Assembly (NCBI RefSeq): GCF_037688875.1
Contig: NZ_JAWDIE010000001.1
Coordinates: forward strand, 1 to 64,000
Direction of reading: 5' to 3'
Source of the DNA: Amphibiibacter pelophylacis
Lineage (GTDB): Bacteria; Pseudomonadota; Gammaproteobacteria; Burkholderiales; Burkholderiaceae_C
DNA: 64,000 bases
Both the position numbers and the translations under genes were made by a program. The notes under the pieces were generated by a model. That model saw nothing but the letters and a program-made list of their open reading frames with translations, was not told where the DNA came from and did no database searches. Positions 51,307-60,568 of this stretch are shown piece by piece. Within the stretch, counting starts at the first letter, position 1, and each line of letters opens with the position of its first letter.

Positions 51307-52284
51307 ATGGACGACATCTGGACGAATCTCTTCAGCATCCTGGCCTCGACGGTGCGGCTGTCCACGCCGCTCATCCTGGCGGCCATGGGCGGCATCCTGG
51401 CCGAGCGCTCGGGCACGGTCGATATCGGGCTGGAGGCCAAAATGCTGGTCTCGGCCTTTGTGGCGGCGGCGGTGGCCAGCGTCAGCGGCTCGGTCTGGAT
51501 CGGGCTGCTGGGCGGTATCGCCGCCAGCGTGATTTTTGCCCTGCTGCACGGCGTGGCGACCATTCACTACAAGGGCGACCACGTGGTGTCGGGCGTGGCG
51601 CTGAACTTCCTGGCTTCAGGCCTGACGGTGGTGCTGGGCCAGGCCTGGTTTGACATGGGCGGACAGACGCCCGAGCTGCAGGGCGCGCAGCGCTTTGCGC
51701 CCGTGCATCTGCCGGGGGTGGATATTCTGCGCGAGCATGTGCCGCTGCTGGGCCAGTTCTACGCCACGGTCATATCCGGCCAGGCTGTGCTGGTTTATGT
51801 GGCGTTTGCCGTGGTGGCCATCGTTCATGTGCTGCTGATGCACACGCGCCTGGGCCTGCGCATCCGCGCCGTGGGCGAGGAGCCCAACGCCGTGGACACC
51901 GCCGGGATTTCGGTGGCCGCCCTGCGCTATCTGGCGCTGATCGGCACCGGCGTGCTGTGCGGCCTGGCGGGCGCTTACCTGTCCACTGCGCAGAACGCCT
52001 CGTTCAGCAAAGACATGTCGGCGGGCGCGGGCTACATCGCCCTGGCCGCCGTGATTTTCGGCAAATGGCGGCCGCTGCCCGTGCTGGGCGCCTGCCTGCT
52101 GTTTGGCTTTCTGCAGGCCATGCAGGCCCGCCTGCAGGGGGTGGAAATCCCCGGCATCGGCGCACTGCCCACGCAGGTCTTCCAGGCCCTGCCTTACATT
52201 CTGACGGTGATCCTGCTGGCGGGTTTCATCGGCAAGGCCATCGCGCCCAAAGCGATCGGCCGCCCCTACCGCAAGGAGCGCTGA
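51307..52284 (+). CDS. Nucleoside ABC transporter permease 2
   Basis: A 325-residue BPD_transp_2 permease (YufQ-like). It has TPLILAAMGGILAERSGTVDIGLEAKML near the N-terminus, VSGVALNFLASGLTVVLG, and the coupling loop LRIRAVGEEPNAVDTAGISV. The ATG at 51307 follows GAGGAGACCCCC; earlier in-frame starts lie inside the first permease gene. It forms the membrane channel with permease 1. Confidence 0.93.
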   Translation: MDDIWTNLFSILASTVRLSTPLILAAMGGILAERSGTVDIGLEAKMLVSAFVAAAVASVSGSVWIGLLGGIAASVIFALLHGVATIHYKGDHVVSGVALNFLASGLTVVLGQAWFDMGGQTPELQGAQRFAPVHLPGVDILREHVPLLGQFYATVISGQAVLVYVAFAVVAIVHVLLMHTRLGLRIRAVGEEPNAVDTAGISVAALRYLALIGTGVLCGLAGAYLSTAQNASFSKDMSAGAGYIALAAVIFGKWRPLPVLGACLLFGFLQAMQARLQGVEIPGIGALPTQVFQALPYILTVILLAGFIGKAIAPKAIGRPYRKER

Positions 52285-52287
52285 ACC

Positions 52288-53166
52288 GTGCCTGTTCTTA
52301 ATATCGGATCCATCAACTGCGACCACGTCTATCACGTGGCCGACTTCGTGCGGCCGGGCGAGACCCTGGCCTGCCAGCGCTACGAGCGCCATCTGGGCGG
52401 CAAGGGCCTGAACCAGTCGATTGCGCTGCAGCGCGCCGGGGTGGCGGTCTGCCACGTTGGCGCCATCCACCAGGACGATGTCTGGACCGCGCAGGCGCTG
52501 GAGCGCACGGGCCTCCCTACTGGCGCCATCCACCGGGGCGAGGCCGAAACCGGCCACGCCATCATCCAGGTCAGCGCGGCGGGCGAGAACTGCATCCTGC
52601 TCTTCCCCGGCGCCAACGCCTGCCTGACGCCCCAGCACATCCAGGCCGCGCTGGACGCTCACCCGGACCACGGCTGGGTGCTTTTGCAGAACGAAACCAA
52701 TGACATCGCCGCCACCTGGGCGCAGGCGCTGGCCGCCGGTCGCCGCGTGGCGTGGAACCCTGCGCCCTGCGCGCCGGGCCTGGGAGCGCTGCCGCTGGAG
52801 CAGCTGGGGCTGCTCGTGGTCAACGAGATCGAGGCCCAGCAGCTCAGCGGCGCAGACACGCCGCCCGAGGCGCTGGCCCGGCTGCGCGCGCGCTGCCCGG
52901 ACACCCTGGTGGTGATGACGCTGGGCGCCGACGGCCTGCACGCCGCGCAGGGTGCGCAGGACTGGCGCCTGGCCGCCGTGCCGACCACCGTCGTCGACAC
53001 CACGGCGGCGGGCGACACCATCACCGGCTACCTGCTGGCCGGTCTGGACGCGGGCCTGGCGGTTGGCGCGGCGCTGCAGCGCGCGCTGCAGGCGGCGGCC
53101 ATCACGGTGTCGCGCGAAGGCGCCAGCCCCTCGATCCCCTGGGCACGCGAACTGCCGTCTGCCTGA
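52288..53166 (+). CDS. Ribokinase/PfkB-family sugar kinase
   Basis: A 292-residue PfkB-fold kinase starting at GTG 52288 just after the permease stop. The N-terminal signature is HLGGKGLNQSIALQRAG, and the C-terminal signature with catalytic Asp is DTTAAGDTITGYLLAG. It is close to ribokinase (RbsK), and in this operon it would phosphorylate the ribose released from imported nucleosides by the neighbouring hydrolase. A nucleoside kinase role is possible. Confidence 0.9.
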   Translation: MPVLNIGSINCDHVYHVADFVRPGETLACQRYERHLGGKGLNQSIALQRAGVAVCHVGAIHQDDVWTAQALERTGLPTGAIHRGEAETGHAIIQVSAAGENCILLFPGANACLTPQHIQAALDAHPDHGWVLLQNETNDIAATWAQALAAGRRVAWNPAPCAPGLGALPLEQLGLLVVNEIEAQQLSGADTPPEALARLRARCPDTLVVMTLGADGLHAAQGAQDWRLAAVPTTVVDTTAAGDTITGYLLAGLDAGLAVGAALQRALQAAAITVSREGASPSIPWARELPSA

Positions 53167-53209
53167 TTCCCCCTCACCGATTTCCCGACTGTTACCCGGA
53201 GCCCTGAGC

Positions 53210-54169
53210 ATGAGCCAGAAACACCGCATCATCATCGACACCGACCCGGGCGTGGACGACGCCGTCGCCATCCTGCTGGCCGCCTGGCACCCCGACGTCG
53301 AACTGGTCGGCCTGACCACGGTCTTTGGCAACCTGGCGGTTGAGCAGGGCACGCTCAACGCGGGCTACCTGACCTCGCTCATGCCGGCGCCCGTGCCGGT
53401 GGCCCAAGGTGCGGCGACGCCGCTGGTCATCACGCCGCACGCCTTCCCGGATTTCGTCCACGGCAAATTCGGCTTTGGCGATCTGCACACCGAAGCCCCG
53501 GCCGGTTTCGCGCCCGTGAAGGACAGTGCCGCGCAGTTCATCGTCGACCAGATCATGGCGGCGCCCGGCGAGATCACGCTGGTGCCCGTGGCGCCGCTGA
53601 CCAATATCGCGATGGCGCTGCGCCTGTGCCCGGAGATCACCAAGCACGTGAAAAACGTCGTCATCATGGGCGGCTCGGTGCACCGGGGCGGCAATGTGTC
53701 GCCGGTGGCCGAAGCCAACATCTGGAACGATCCGCACGCCGCGCAGATGGTTTTTGCCGCCGACTGGCCCATCACCATGGTCGGGCTGGATGTGACGCAC
53801 CACACCATCATGCCCGAGTCGCGCATGGCGGCGCTGCGCGAGGTGTCGCCCAAAGTGGGCGGCTTCCTGGCCGAAATCACCCGCTTTTACGCCAATTTCT
53901 ACCGCAACACGGCCGGCTTTGACGGCTTCTCGGTCCACGATCCGGCCACCGTCGTGCAGGTGCTGCGCCCCGACCTGTTCACCACGCGCAAGGGCCAGAT
54001 CGACGTGGTGCTGGACGGCCCGGCCATCGGCCAGACGGTCTTCGCCGTGGACGGCGTGGGCTACGCCGAACCCGGTTTTGGCCTGCGCCGCAACGTCGAT
54101 GTCTGCCTGCAGGTGAACGGCGATGGCGTGCTCGATTTCATCGAAACCACGCTGCGCCGCGCGCCCTGA
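53210..54169 (+). CDS. Nucleoside hydrolase (IUNH family)
   Basis: A 319-residue inosine/uridine-preferring nucleoside N-ribohydrolase. The calcium site is IIDTDPGVDDAVAILLA, with further family motifs VPVAPLTNIAMALRL, VIMGGSVHRGGNVSPVAEANIWNDPHAA, and VGLDVTHHTIMP. It splits nucleosides to base plus ribose. The ATG at 53210 begins MSQKHRIIIDTD. It is the last gene of the importer operon, 43 bases after the kinase. It ends inside a 9-base tandem repeat. Confidence 0.94.
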   Translation: MSQKHRIIIDTDPGVDDAVAILLAAWHPDVELVGLTTVFGNLAVEQGTLNAGYLTSLMPAPVPVAQGAATPLVITPHAFPDFVHGKFGFGDLHTEAPAGFAPVKDSAAQFIVDQIMAAPGEITLVPVAPLTNIAMALRLCPEITKHVKNVVIMGGSVHRGGNVSPVAEANIWNDPHAAQMVFAADWPITMVGLDVTHHTIMPESRMAALREVSPKVGGFLAEITRFYANFYRNTAGFDGFSVHDPATVVQVLRPDLFTTRKGQIDVVLDGPAIGQTVFAVDGVGYAEPGFGLRRNVDVCLQVNGDGVLDFIETTLRRAP

Positions 54170-54184
54170 GCGCCCTAAGCGCCC
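54161..54184 (+). repeat. 9-bp tandem repeat spanning the nucleoside hydrolase stop
   Basis: GCGCCCTGA, GCGCCCTAA and GCGCCC follow one another, giving 2.7 copies of a 9-base unit. Because the unit is three codons including the stop, the gene ends with two in-frame stops (TGA then TAA) nine bases apart. Confidence 0.7.
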
Positions 54185-54276
54185 ATTTCTGTTTTTTTGC
54201 CCTGCCGTTTGGCGGCCTCAACGGCGGGGTTGTGTTGTCCAGGCCGTGTTTTGATGTCCGACAGAAAGGACTGCTC

Positions 54277-55251
54277 ATGAACGCTCCCGTCCCAGTGCCC
54301 GAAGGCCTGGTTTCCGATGTCAACCTGGCCGATTTCCGCGCCAGCGATCCTGCGCGCAGGCAGGCATTCATCCAGACACTGGGGGATTCTTTCTCCCGCA
54401 TCGGCTTTGCCGTGGTCAAAGGCCACGACGTGCCGCGTCCGCTGCAGGATGCGGCCTTTGCCGAAACGCGCGATTTCTTCGGCCTGCCGGTCGAGGCCAA
54501 GCAGAAATACATCGTGCCCGGCATCAATGGCCAGCGCGGTTACAGCGGCTTTGGCACCGAAAAGGCCAAGGGCGAAACCCGCGTCGACCTGAAAGAGTTC
54601 TGGCACCACGGCCAGACCTACGCCGCGAACGACCCGCTGGGCGCGCACCAGCCGCCCAACCTGGAGGTGTCCGAGCGGCCGCAGTTCACGCCCACGCTCA
54701 AGGCCACGTTCGAGGCGCTGGAGCGCACGGGCTCTGATCTGCTGCGCGCGATTGCGCTCTATCTGGGGCTGGCCGAAGACTATTTCGTGCCGCACATCCA
54801 GGGCGGCATCAGCATCCTGCGCGCCATCCATTACCCGCCCATCACCACCGAACCGGCGGGCGCGGTGCGCGCGGCGGCGCACGAGGACATCAACCTCATC
54901 ACGCTGCTGATGGGCTCGTCGGCCCAGGGGCTGGAAGTGAAAACGCTGGACGGCCAGTGGGTGCCGGTGCAGCCGGGTCACGGCGATCTGACGATCAACG
55001 TCGGCGACATGCTGCAGCGCCTGACCAACGGCGTGCTGCGCTCGACCACACACCGCGTCGTCAACCCGCCGCGCGAAGAGTGGCATCAGCCGCGCTTCTC
55101 GATTCCCTTCTTCCTGCACCCGCGCCCCGAGATGAGCCTGAACTGCCTGCCGGGCTGCGTCAGCGCCGAGCGGCCGCGCCGCTTCGACAACATCACCGCC
55201 GACGGCTACCTGCAGGAGCGTCTGCGCGAGATTCGCGCCGGTCAGAAGTAA
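54277..55251 (+). CDS. Isopenicillin-N-synthase-like 2-oxoglutarate/Fe(II) oxygenase
   Basis: A 324-residue non-haem iron oxygenase. The N-terminal DIOX_N-type domain has SFSRIGFAVVKGHDVP. The iron ligands are H202 and D204 (AAHEDINLITLL) and H259 (STTHRVVNPP), and the co-substrate site is RFSIPFF. The family oxidises small molecules or forms ethylene in other members; the substrate here is unknown. ATG at 54277 follows AAAGGA. It stands alone, convergent with the CDF transporter gene. Confidence 0.9.
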   Translation: MNAPVPVPEGLVSDVNLADFRASDPARRQAFIQTLGDSFSRIGFAVVKGHDVPRPLQDAAFAETRDFFGLPVEAKQKYIVPGINGQRGYSGFGTEKAKGETRVDLKEFWHHGQTYAANDPLGAHQPPNLEVSERPQFTPTLKATFEALERTGSDLLRAIALYLGLAEDYFVPHIQGGISILRAIHYPPITTEPAGAVRAAAHEDINLITLLMGSSAQGLEVKTLDGQWVPVQPGHGDLTINVGDMLQRLTNGVLRSTTHRVVNPPREEWHQPRFSIPFFLHPRPEMSLNCLPGCVSAERPRRFDNITADGYLQERLREIRAGQK

Positions 55252-55254
55252 AGT

Positions 55255-56256
55255 TCAGCCGGCCGGCCGGGGGTCCAGCAGCAGGGCCTGCTTCTGCGAC
55301 TGGGCCTCCATGTCACCGGCCAGAATCTCGATGTGGCAGACCAGGCTGGGCATCAGCGCCAGCAGCGCCTGCTCCAGCGCGGCACGCAGTTCGGTGGCGC
55401 GCTGCACCGTCCAGTCGCCGGGCACGTGCAGGTGCATGGACACAAACTGCCGCTGGCCCGCGCCCCGGCTGAGCAGATCATCAAAGCGCACGCCTTCCTG
55501 CCCGGCCAGCACCTGCTGCACCGTGTCCTGGATGGCGGCCAGCTGGCTGTCGTCCAGCGAGGCGTCGATCAGGCCATGGGCCGATTCCCAGATCAGGTGC
55601 GCGCCCTCGCGCAAAATGTGCAGCGCCACGGCAATCGCCACCACCGGATCCAGCCACAGCCAGCCGGTCTGCCGCGCCAGGATCAGGCCCAGCACCACGC
55701 CCACGGTGGTGACCACATCGGTCATCAGGTGGCGCGCATTGCCCTCCAGCGCCTGCGAACGGAACTGACGCGATTTGCGCAGTAAAAGCCAGGCAAAACC
55801 GCCGTTGAGCGCCGCGCCCAGCAGCGCCAGCACCAGGCCCAGATCCAGCGTTTCCAGCGGCTGCGGGTGCATCAGGCGCTGCGCCGCGACCCAGATGATG
55901 CCGCCCGCGGCCAGCACCACCAGGATGCCTTCAAAGCCGCTGGAGAAAAACTCCGCCTTGTGGTGCCCGTAAGGGTGATCAACGTCCGGCGGCAGCGCGG
56001 CCCAGCTGACCATGCCCAGCGCAAACAGCGCCCCGGCCAGATTGACGAAGGATTCCAGCGCGTCCGACAGGATACTGACCGATCCGGTCAGCAGCCAGGC
56101 CAGCATGCGGATGGCGATGGTCAGCACGGCCACGCCCACCGACAGCGTCATCCAGCCGCGTGGGCTCAGGCCGCCATCGGGGCCGGGCGGACCCAGCAGG
56201 CGGCGTTTCCAGCCAGCCGCAGCGGGCGGGGTGGCAGTTCCTGCTGCCTGATTCAC
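55255..56256 (-). CDS. Cation diffusion facilitator (CDF) metal efflux transporter
   Basis: A 333-residue CDF protein with about six TM helices (from about 32). Metal-site motifs are SILSDALESFVNLAGALFA (TM2) and ARHLMTDVVTTVGVVLG (TM5), carrying the D/D and H/D ligands. The cytoplasmic C-terminal domain has FVSMHLHVPGDWTVQRATELRAALE. It probably exports Zn, Fe or similar divalent ions. The GTG start overlaps the tyrS stop (GTGA), so it is translated with tyrS. Metal choice cannot be fixed. Confidence 0.9.
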   Translation of the reverse strand: MNQAAGTATPPAAAGWKRRLLGPPGPDGGLSPRGWMTLSVGVAVLTIAIRMLAWLLTGSVSILSDALESFVNLAGALFALGMVSWAALPPDVDHPYGHHKAEFFSSGFEGILVVLAAGGIIWVAAQRLMHPQPLETLDLGLVLALLGAALNGGFAWLLLRKSRQFRSQALEGNARHLMTDVVTTVGVVLGLILARQTGWLWLDPVVAIAVALHILREGAHLIWESAHGLIDASLDDSQLAAIQDTVQQVLAGQEGVRFDDLLSRGAGQRQFVSMHLHVPGDWTVQRATELRAALEQALLALMPSLVCHIEILAGDMEAQSQKQALLLDPRPAG

Positions 56257-57497
56257 GACAGCGTCACCCGTGCGAAGCGGCGTTTGCCGACCTGGACCAC
56301 GCAGGTGCCTGCGGCCAGCTCCAGCCCGGCATCGCTGACCGCCTGGCCGTCGATGCGCACGCCGCCCTGGGCGATCATGCGCAGCGCCTCCGAGGTCGAG
56401 GGCAGCAGCCCGGCCTGCTTGAGCACCGCCGTGAGCTTCATCGGCGCACCGGACAGCGTCACTTCGGCCACGTCATCGGGGATGCCGCCGCGCGCGCGGT
56501 TCATGAAATCCTGCAGCGCATCGGCGGCGGCCTGCGCGCTGTGAAAGCGCGTGGTGATCTCGGTGGCCAGCTGCACCTTGGCGTCGCGCGGGTTGCGTCC
56601 GGCGTCCACCTCGGCCTTCAGCGCGGCGATGGCGGCCAGCGATTCGAAGCTCAGCAGCTCGTACCAGCGCCACATCAGCGTGTCGCTGATCGACATCACC
56701 TTGGCGAACATGCTGTTGGGCGCTTCGCTGATGCCGATGTAGTTGTTTTTGGACTTGGACATCTTGTCCACGCCGTCCAGACCCTCCAGCAGCGGCATGG
56801 TCAGAATGCACTGTGGCTCCTGGCCGTACTCGGCCTGCAGGTGGCGGCCCATGAGCAGGTTGAACTTCTGGTCGGTGCCCCCCAGCTCCAGATCGCTTTT
56901 CAGCGCGACCGAATCGTAGCCCTGCATCAGCGGGTAGAGGAACTCGTGCACGCTGATCGACTGACCGCCGGTGTAGCGTTTGTGGAAATCCTCGCGCTCC
57001 ATCATGCGCGCCACGGTGTAGCGGCTGGCCAGCTGGATCATGCCGCGTGCGCCCAGCGCGTCCGACCATTCGCTGTTGTAGCGGATCTCGGTGCGCGATT
57101 CATCCAGCACCAGCGCGGCCTGGCGGTAATAGGTTTCGGCGTTGGATTTGATCTGCTCGGCGGTCAGCGGTGGGCGCGTGCTGTTGCGCCCCGACGGATC
57201 GCCGATCAGGCTGGTGAAATCGCCGATCAGGAAAATGACGGTGTGGCCCAGATCCTGGAGCTGGCGCATCTTGTTGAGCACCACGGTGTGCCCCAGATGG
57301 ATGTCGGGCGCGGTCGGGTCCAGCCCCAGCTTGATGCGCAGCGGCTGTCCGCTGGTTTGGGCGCGCATCAGTTTGCGCTGCCAGTCCGCCACGGGCAGCA
57401 GTTCGTCACAGCCGCGCAGGCTGATGTCCAGCGCGTTCTGCAGTTCAGGCGTCCAGCCGTCGGGCGTCGGGGCGGTGGCGGGAGTGGGGGCGGTCAT
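56253..57497 (-). CDS. tyrS: Tyrosyl-tRNA synthetase (TyrRS)
   Basis: A 414-residue class I synthetase. The HIGH-type motif is DIHLGHTVVLNKM, with LIGDFTSLIGDPSGRNSTRP following. The KMSKS loop is DKMSKSKNNYIG, and a C-terminal S4 RNA-binding domain (about 350-410, ALRMIAQGGVRIDGQ) completes it. It is of the TyrZ-like group with GTDQKFNLLMGRHLQ. It charges tRNA-Tyr. It is divergent from the M23 peptidase gene across 283 bases that show no gene. Confidence 0.96.
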   Translation of the reverse strand: MTAPTPATAPTPDGWTPELQNALDISLRGCDELLPVADWQRKLMRAQTSGQPLRIKLGLDPTAPDIHLGHTVVLNKMRQLQDLGHTVIFLIGDFTSLIGDPSGRNSTRPPLTAEQIKSNAETYYRQAALVLDESRTEIRYNSEWSDALGARGMIQLASRYTVARMMEREDFHKRYTGGQSISVHEFLYPLMQGYDSVALKSDLELGGTDQKFNLLMGRHLQAEYGQEPQCILTMPLLEGLDGVDKMSKSKNNYIGISEAPNSMFAKVMSISDTLMWRWYELLSFESLAAIAALKAEVDAGRNPRDAKVQLATEITTRFHSAQAAADALQDFMNRARGGIPDDVAEVTLSGAPMKLTAVLKQAGLLPSTSEALRMIAQGGVRIDGQAVSDAGLELAAGTCVVQVGKRRFARVTLS

Positions 57498-57780
57498 GAG
57501 CGCGTCCTGGCGGTAAAGTCTTGGAGGAAAAGGCGTATTGTGACAAACTCCTGCCTCTCAAGTGGCGGCCGTTGCGGCCGAAAAGACAGGCTCACACGGG
57601 ATAAGGCTCTGATTTTGACGGCCTTGTGGAACTTTCGGGTCTGGATCAGACTCGACCAGCGCTGATGCGCGGGCCTGTTTTACCGCCCGAACCTGCCTGA
57701 TCCAGGAGTCCCGACGGTGCGCTGCGCCGGATGCAGCCATGGCGCTGCGGGTGGCTCCGCTCCGCCCGAAAAACTGTTGC

Positions 57781-59259
57781 ATGACGCCCAAAACTGCCCC
57801 GTCCCGCCCGGAATTTGCCCCGCCCCACCTGCTGCAGGCCAGCGGCCTGACCGCGCTGCTGGCGCAGACCTACGCGCACCGCCGCGTGCTGGCCTCCGGC
57901 ACCCTGCTGGCCCTGTGCGGCGGTTTTGGCGCCACCGCTTTTGGCGTCGACGAGCAGGAGCTGTCGCGCCCGGTGAACGAGGTCCGCCTGGTGGCCGAAG
58001 TGGTCCGCCCCAACGATCTGGCCGCCCAGCTCGAAGCCCAGGCCGCGCAAGGGCTGACTCTGCTGCGCAGCGACATCGCCCGCCCCACCGACACGCCCGA
58101 GCAGATGCTGCGCCGCGTGGACGTGGTCGACCCGGCCGCCGCCCGCTTCCTGCGCACCGACAGTGTGGCGCGGGCGCTGCTGTCGGCACGCGGCAGCAAG
58201 CTGGTGCAGGCGCGCACCGGCCGCGATGGTCAGCTCGACGAGCTCGTCGTGCGCTTTGAAGACCCCGATTCGCGCATCAGCGTGCGCACGCCCAAGGCCG
58301 GAGACACGCTGGACGACCCCAGCGCCGTGCTGCCCGACACCGCCTACTTCCATCGCCTGACCGTGCGCCGCACCGACACCGGCTGGCAGGCGCAAATGGA
58401 CAAACTGCCCCTGCAGGCGCAATTGCGCCTGACCAGCGGCGACATGGCGCCCCACTTTCTGGCCGGAGCGCGCGCCGCGCAGCTGCCCGAAGTGGTGATC
58501 GCGCAGGTCGCCGACATTTTCGGCCGCGACATCGACCCCGGCGAGCGCCAGCGCAAGGACAACGCCTTCAGCGTCGTCTACGAAACCCTGACCGCTGACG
58601 GCGAGCCCATTCCCTGGGGCAAAGGCGCGGGCCGTGTGCTGGCCGCCGAACTGCGTCTGGACGGCAAAATGCACACGGCGATGTGGTACCAGCACGGCGA
58701 CGCGCCAGGCGGCTACTACAACAGCCGGGGCCAGAGCCAGCGCAAGGCCTTCCTGGATCACCCCATGGACTACACCCGCGTCTCGTCGGGCTTTTCCATG
58801 CGCCTGCACCCGGTGCTCAAGACCTGGCGCCAGCACAAGGGCGTCGATTACGCGGCGGCCATCGGCACGCCGGTGCGCACGATAGGCGACGGCACCGTCG
58901 AATTCGCGGGCGAACAGACCGGCTACGGCAAGGTCATCAAGGTGCGTCACAGCCAGAACCGCACCACGGTCTACGCCCACCTGAGCCAGATCGACGTGCG
59001 CGTGGGCGAGAAAGTCGCCCAGGGCGAACTGCTGGGTGAAAGCGGCGCCACCGGCTGGGTCACCGGCCCTCACCTGCACTTCGAATTTCAGCAGGACGGC
59101 GTGGCGGTGGACCCGCAGATCGCGCTGGCCGGGCAGACCGACATCGTGAAGCTGCCCGCACAGGCCATGGCCGATTTTTCCAGCCGCGCCCGCCAGTACC
59201 GCAACCAGCTCGCGCTGGCGCGTTCGATGGACGGCCGCGAACTGGCCCTGCTGGACTGA
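57781..59259 (+). CDS. M23-family metallopeptidase (LytM-type, membrane-anchored)
   Basis: About 492 residues from the ATG at 57781 (MTPKTAPSRPEFAPP); an in-frame ATG at 57739 would add 14 residues. One TM helix near residues 38-58 anchors it in the inner membrane. A long periplasmic region leads to the LytM/Peptidase_M23 domain (about 335-445): SSGFSMRLHPVLKTWRQHKGVDYAA holds the first zinc ligands, HLHF (in GPHLHFEFQQDG) the last. It probably cuts peptidoglycan cross-bridges. The neighbour anmK recycles peptidoglycan sugar, a coherent pairing. Confidence 0.9.
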   Translation: MTPKTAPSRPEFAPPHLLQASGLTALLAQTYAHRRVLASGTLLALCGGFGATAFGVDEQELSRPVNEVRLVAEVVRPNDLAAQLEAQAAQGLTLLRSDIARPTDTPEQMLRRVDVVDPAAARFLRTDSVARALLSARGSKLVQARTGRDGQLDELVVRFEDPDSRISVRTPKAGDTLDDPSAVLPDTAYFHRLTVRRTDTGWQAQMDKLPLQAQLRLTSGDMAPHFLAGARAAQLPEVVIAQVADIFGRDIDPGERQRKDNAFSVVYETLTADGEPIPWGKGAGRVLAAELRLDGKMHTAMWYQHGDAPGGYYNSRGQSQRKAFLDHPMDYTRVSSGFSMRLHPVLKTWRQHKGVDYAAAIGTPVRTIGDGTVEFAGEQTGYGKVIKVRHSQNRTTVYAHLSQIDVRVGEKVAQGELLGESGATGWVTGPHLHFEFQQDGVAVDPQIALAGQTDIVKLPAQAMADFSSRARQYRNQLALARSMDGRELALLD

Positions 59260-59266
59260 GATCAGC

Positions 59267-60505
59267 ATGGACGCCGCCGCAACGCCCCCCGAAAGCGCTG
59301 ACTGGTTTGTCGGGCTGATGTCCGGCACCTCGCTGGACGGGGTGGACGCCGTTCTGGCGCGCTTTCATCCCCAGAACACGGGCGCGGACTCGGGCGTGGC
59401 GATGCCGCTGGTGCGCGATTGCCACCTGTTCTCGCTGCCCTGGCCCGCCGGGGTCGAGACGGCACTGCGCGCGCTGAACACGCCCGGCGCGAACGAGCTG
59501 CACCGCGCCGCGCTGGCAGGCGCCGCCGTGGCGCGCGTCTACGCGCAGGCCGTGCAGCAGGCGCTGGCGCACTTTGGCGTGGCGCCCCAGGACGTGCGGG
59601 CCATCGGCGCGCACGGCCAGACGGTGCGCCACCACCCGGCCGCACCCGCTGACACGCTGGACACGGGCCTGGATGCGGCTGAGGCCGGAGGCTCGGGCTA
59701 CACCTGGCAACTGCTGTCGGCGCCGCTGCTGGCCGAGCTGACGGGCATCGATGTGGTGGCAGATTTCCGCTCCCGCGACATCGCGGCGGGCGGACAGGGC
59801 GCGCCGCTGGTCCCGGCCTTTCAGCAGGCGCTGCTGGCGGGCGCAGTGCACAGCGAGGCCGTGGCCGTGCTCAACCTGGGCGGCATCGCCAACTGGAGCG
59901 TGCTGGACCCAGCGCTGGCCGCCCCGGCCGGCTTCGACTGCGGCCCGGCCAACACCCTGATGGACGCCTGGTGCCGTCGCCACACCGGCCAGCCTTTCGA
60001 CCGCAATGGCGCCTGGGCGGCCAGCGGCCAGGTCCTGCCAGACCTTTTGGCGGTGATGCGGGCTGAGCCTTATTTCGAGCTGCCCCCGCCCAAAAGCACC
60101 GGGCTGGAGCTCTTCAACCTGGACTGGCTGCAGCGCCATCTGGACGCCAGCAGTACGTCCAGCGCCGCGCCGCAGGACGTTCAGGCCACGCTGCTGGAGC
60201 TGACCGCACGCAGCGCGATCGATGCGCTGCTGCGCGTGTCCACCGCCGTGCGCCGCGTGCTGGTGTGCGGCGGCGGCGCGGCCAACCCGCTTCTGATGCG
60301 GCGCCTGACGCAGCTGGTCCGCGAAGCTCTGGGCGACGCGCTGACGGTCGAAACCACCGCCGCGCTGGGCCTGCCGCCGCAGGGCATGGAGGCTCTGGCC
60401 TTCGCCTGGCTGGCCGAACGCTTTTGTGCAGGGCAGCCCGCCAACCTGCCCGCTGCGACCGGCGCCCGGGGCCTGCGCCGCCTGGGTGCGCTGCACCCCG
60501 CCTGA
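59267..60505 (+). CDS. anmK: Anhydro-N-acetylmuramic acid kinase
   Basis: A 412-residue AnmK, which opens and phosphorylates anhMurNAc during cell-wall recycling. It starts close to FVGLMSGTSLDGVDAVLARF, with GAHGQTVRHHP, VVADFRSRDIAAGGQGAPLVPAFQ and AVLNLGGIANWSVL as the family motifs. The C-terminus has VLVCGGGAANPLLMRRL. The ATG lies 7 bases after the M23 peptidase stop, so the two are probably co-transcribed. Confidence 0.95.
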   Translation: MDAAATPPESADWFVGLMSGTSLDGVDAVLARFHPQNTGADSGVAMPLVRDCHLFSLPWPAGVETALRALNTPGANELHRAALAGAAVARVYAQAVQQALAHFGVAPQDVRAIGAHGQTVRHHPAAPADTLDTGLDAAEAGGSGYTWQLLSAPLLAELTGIDVVADFRSRDIAAGGQGAPLVPAFQQALLAGAVHSEAVAVLNLGGIANWSVLDPALAAPAGFDCGPANTLMDAWCRRHTGQPFDRNGAWAASGQVLPDLLAVMRAEPYFELPPPKSTGLELFNLDWLQRHLDASSTSSAAPQDVQATLLELTARSAIDALLRVSTAVRRVLVCGGGAANPLLMRRLTQLVREALGDALTVETTAALGLPPQGMEALAFAWLAERFCAGQPANLPAATGARGLRRLGALHPA

Positions 60506-60568
60506 ACTTCTGGCCGGTGCGCGGGTCCATGCAGAAACGTCAACTTCTGCACCCGCCCCCGACACACC

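Noticed and set aside
57498..57780. Small gene or T-box leader in the tyrS-M23 divergent gap
   Set aside because: No frame with a start, ribosome-binding site and protein-like composition. T-box leaders are not expected in this group and no specifier or T-box sequence is visible. I see nothing convincing in this gap.
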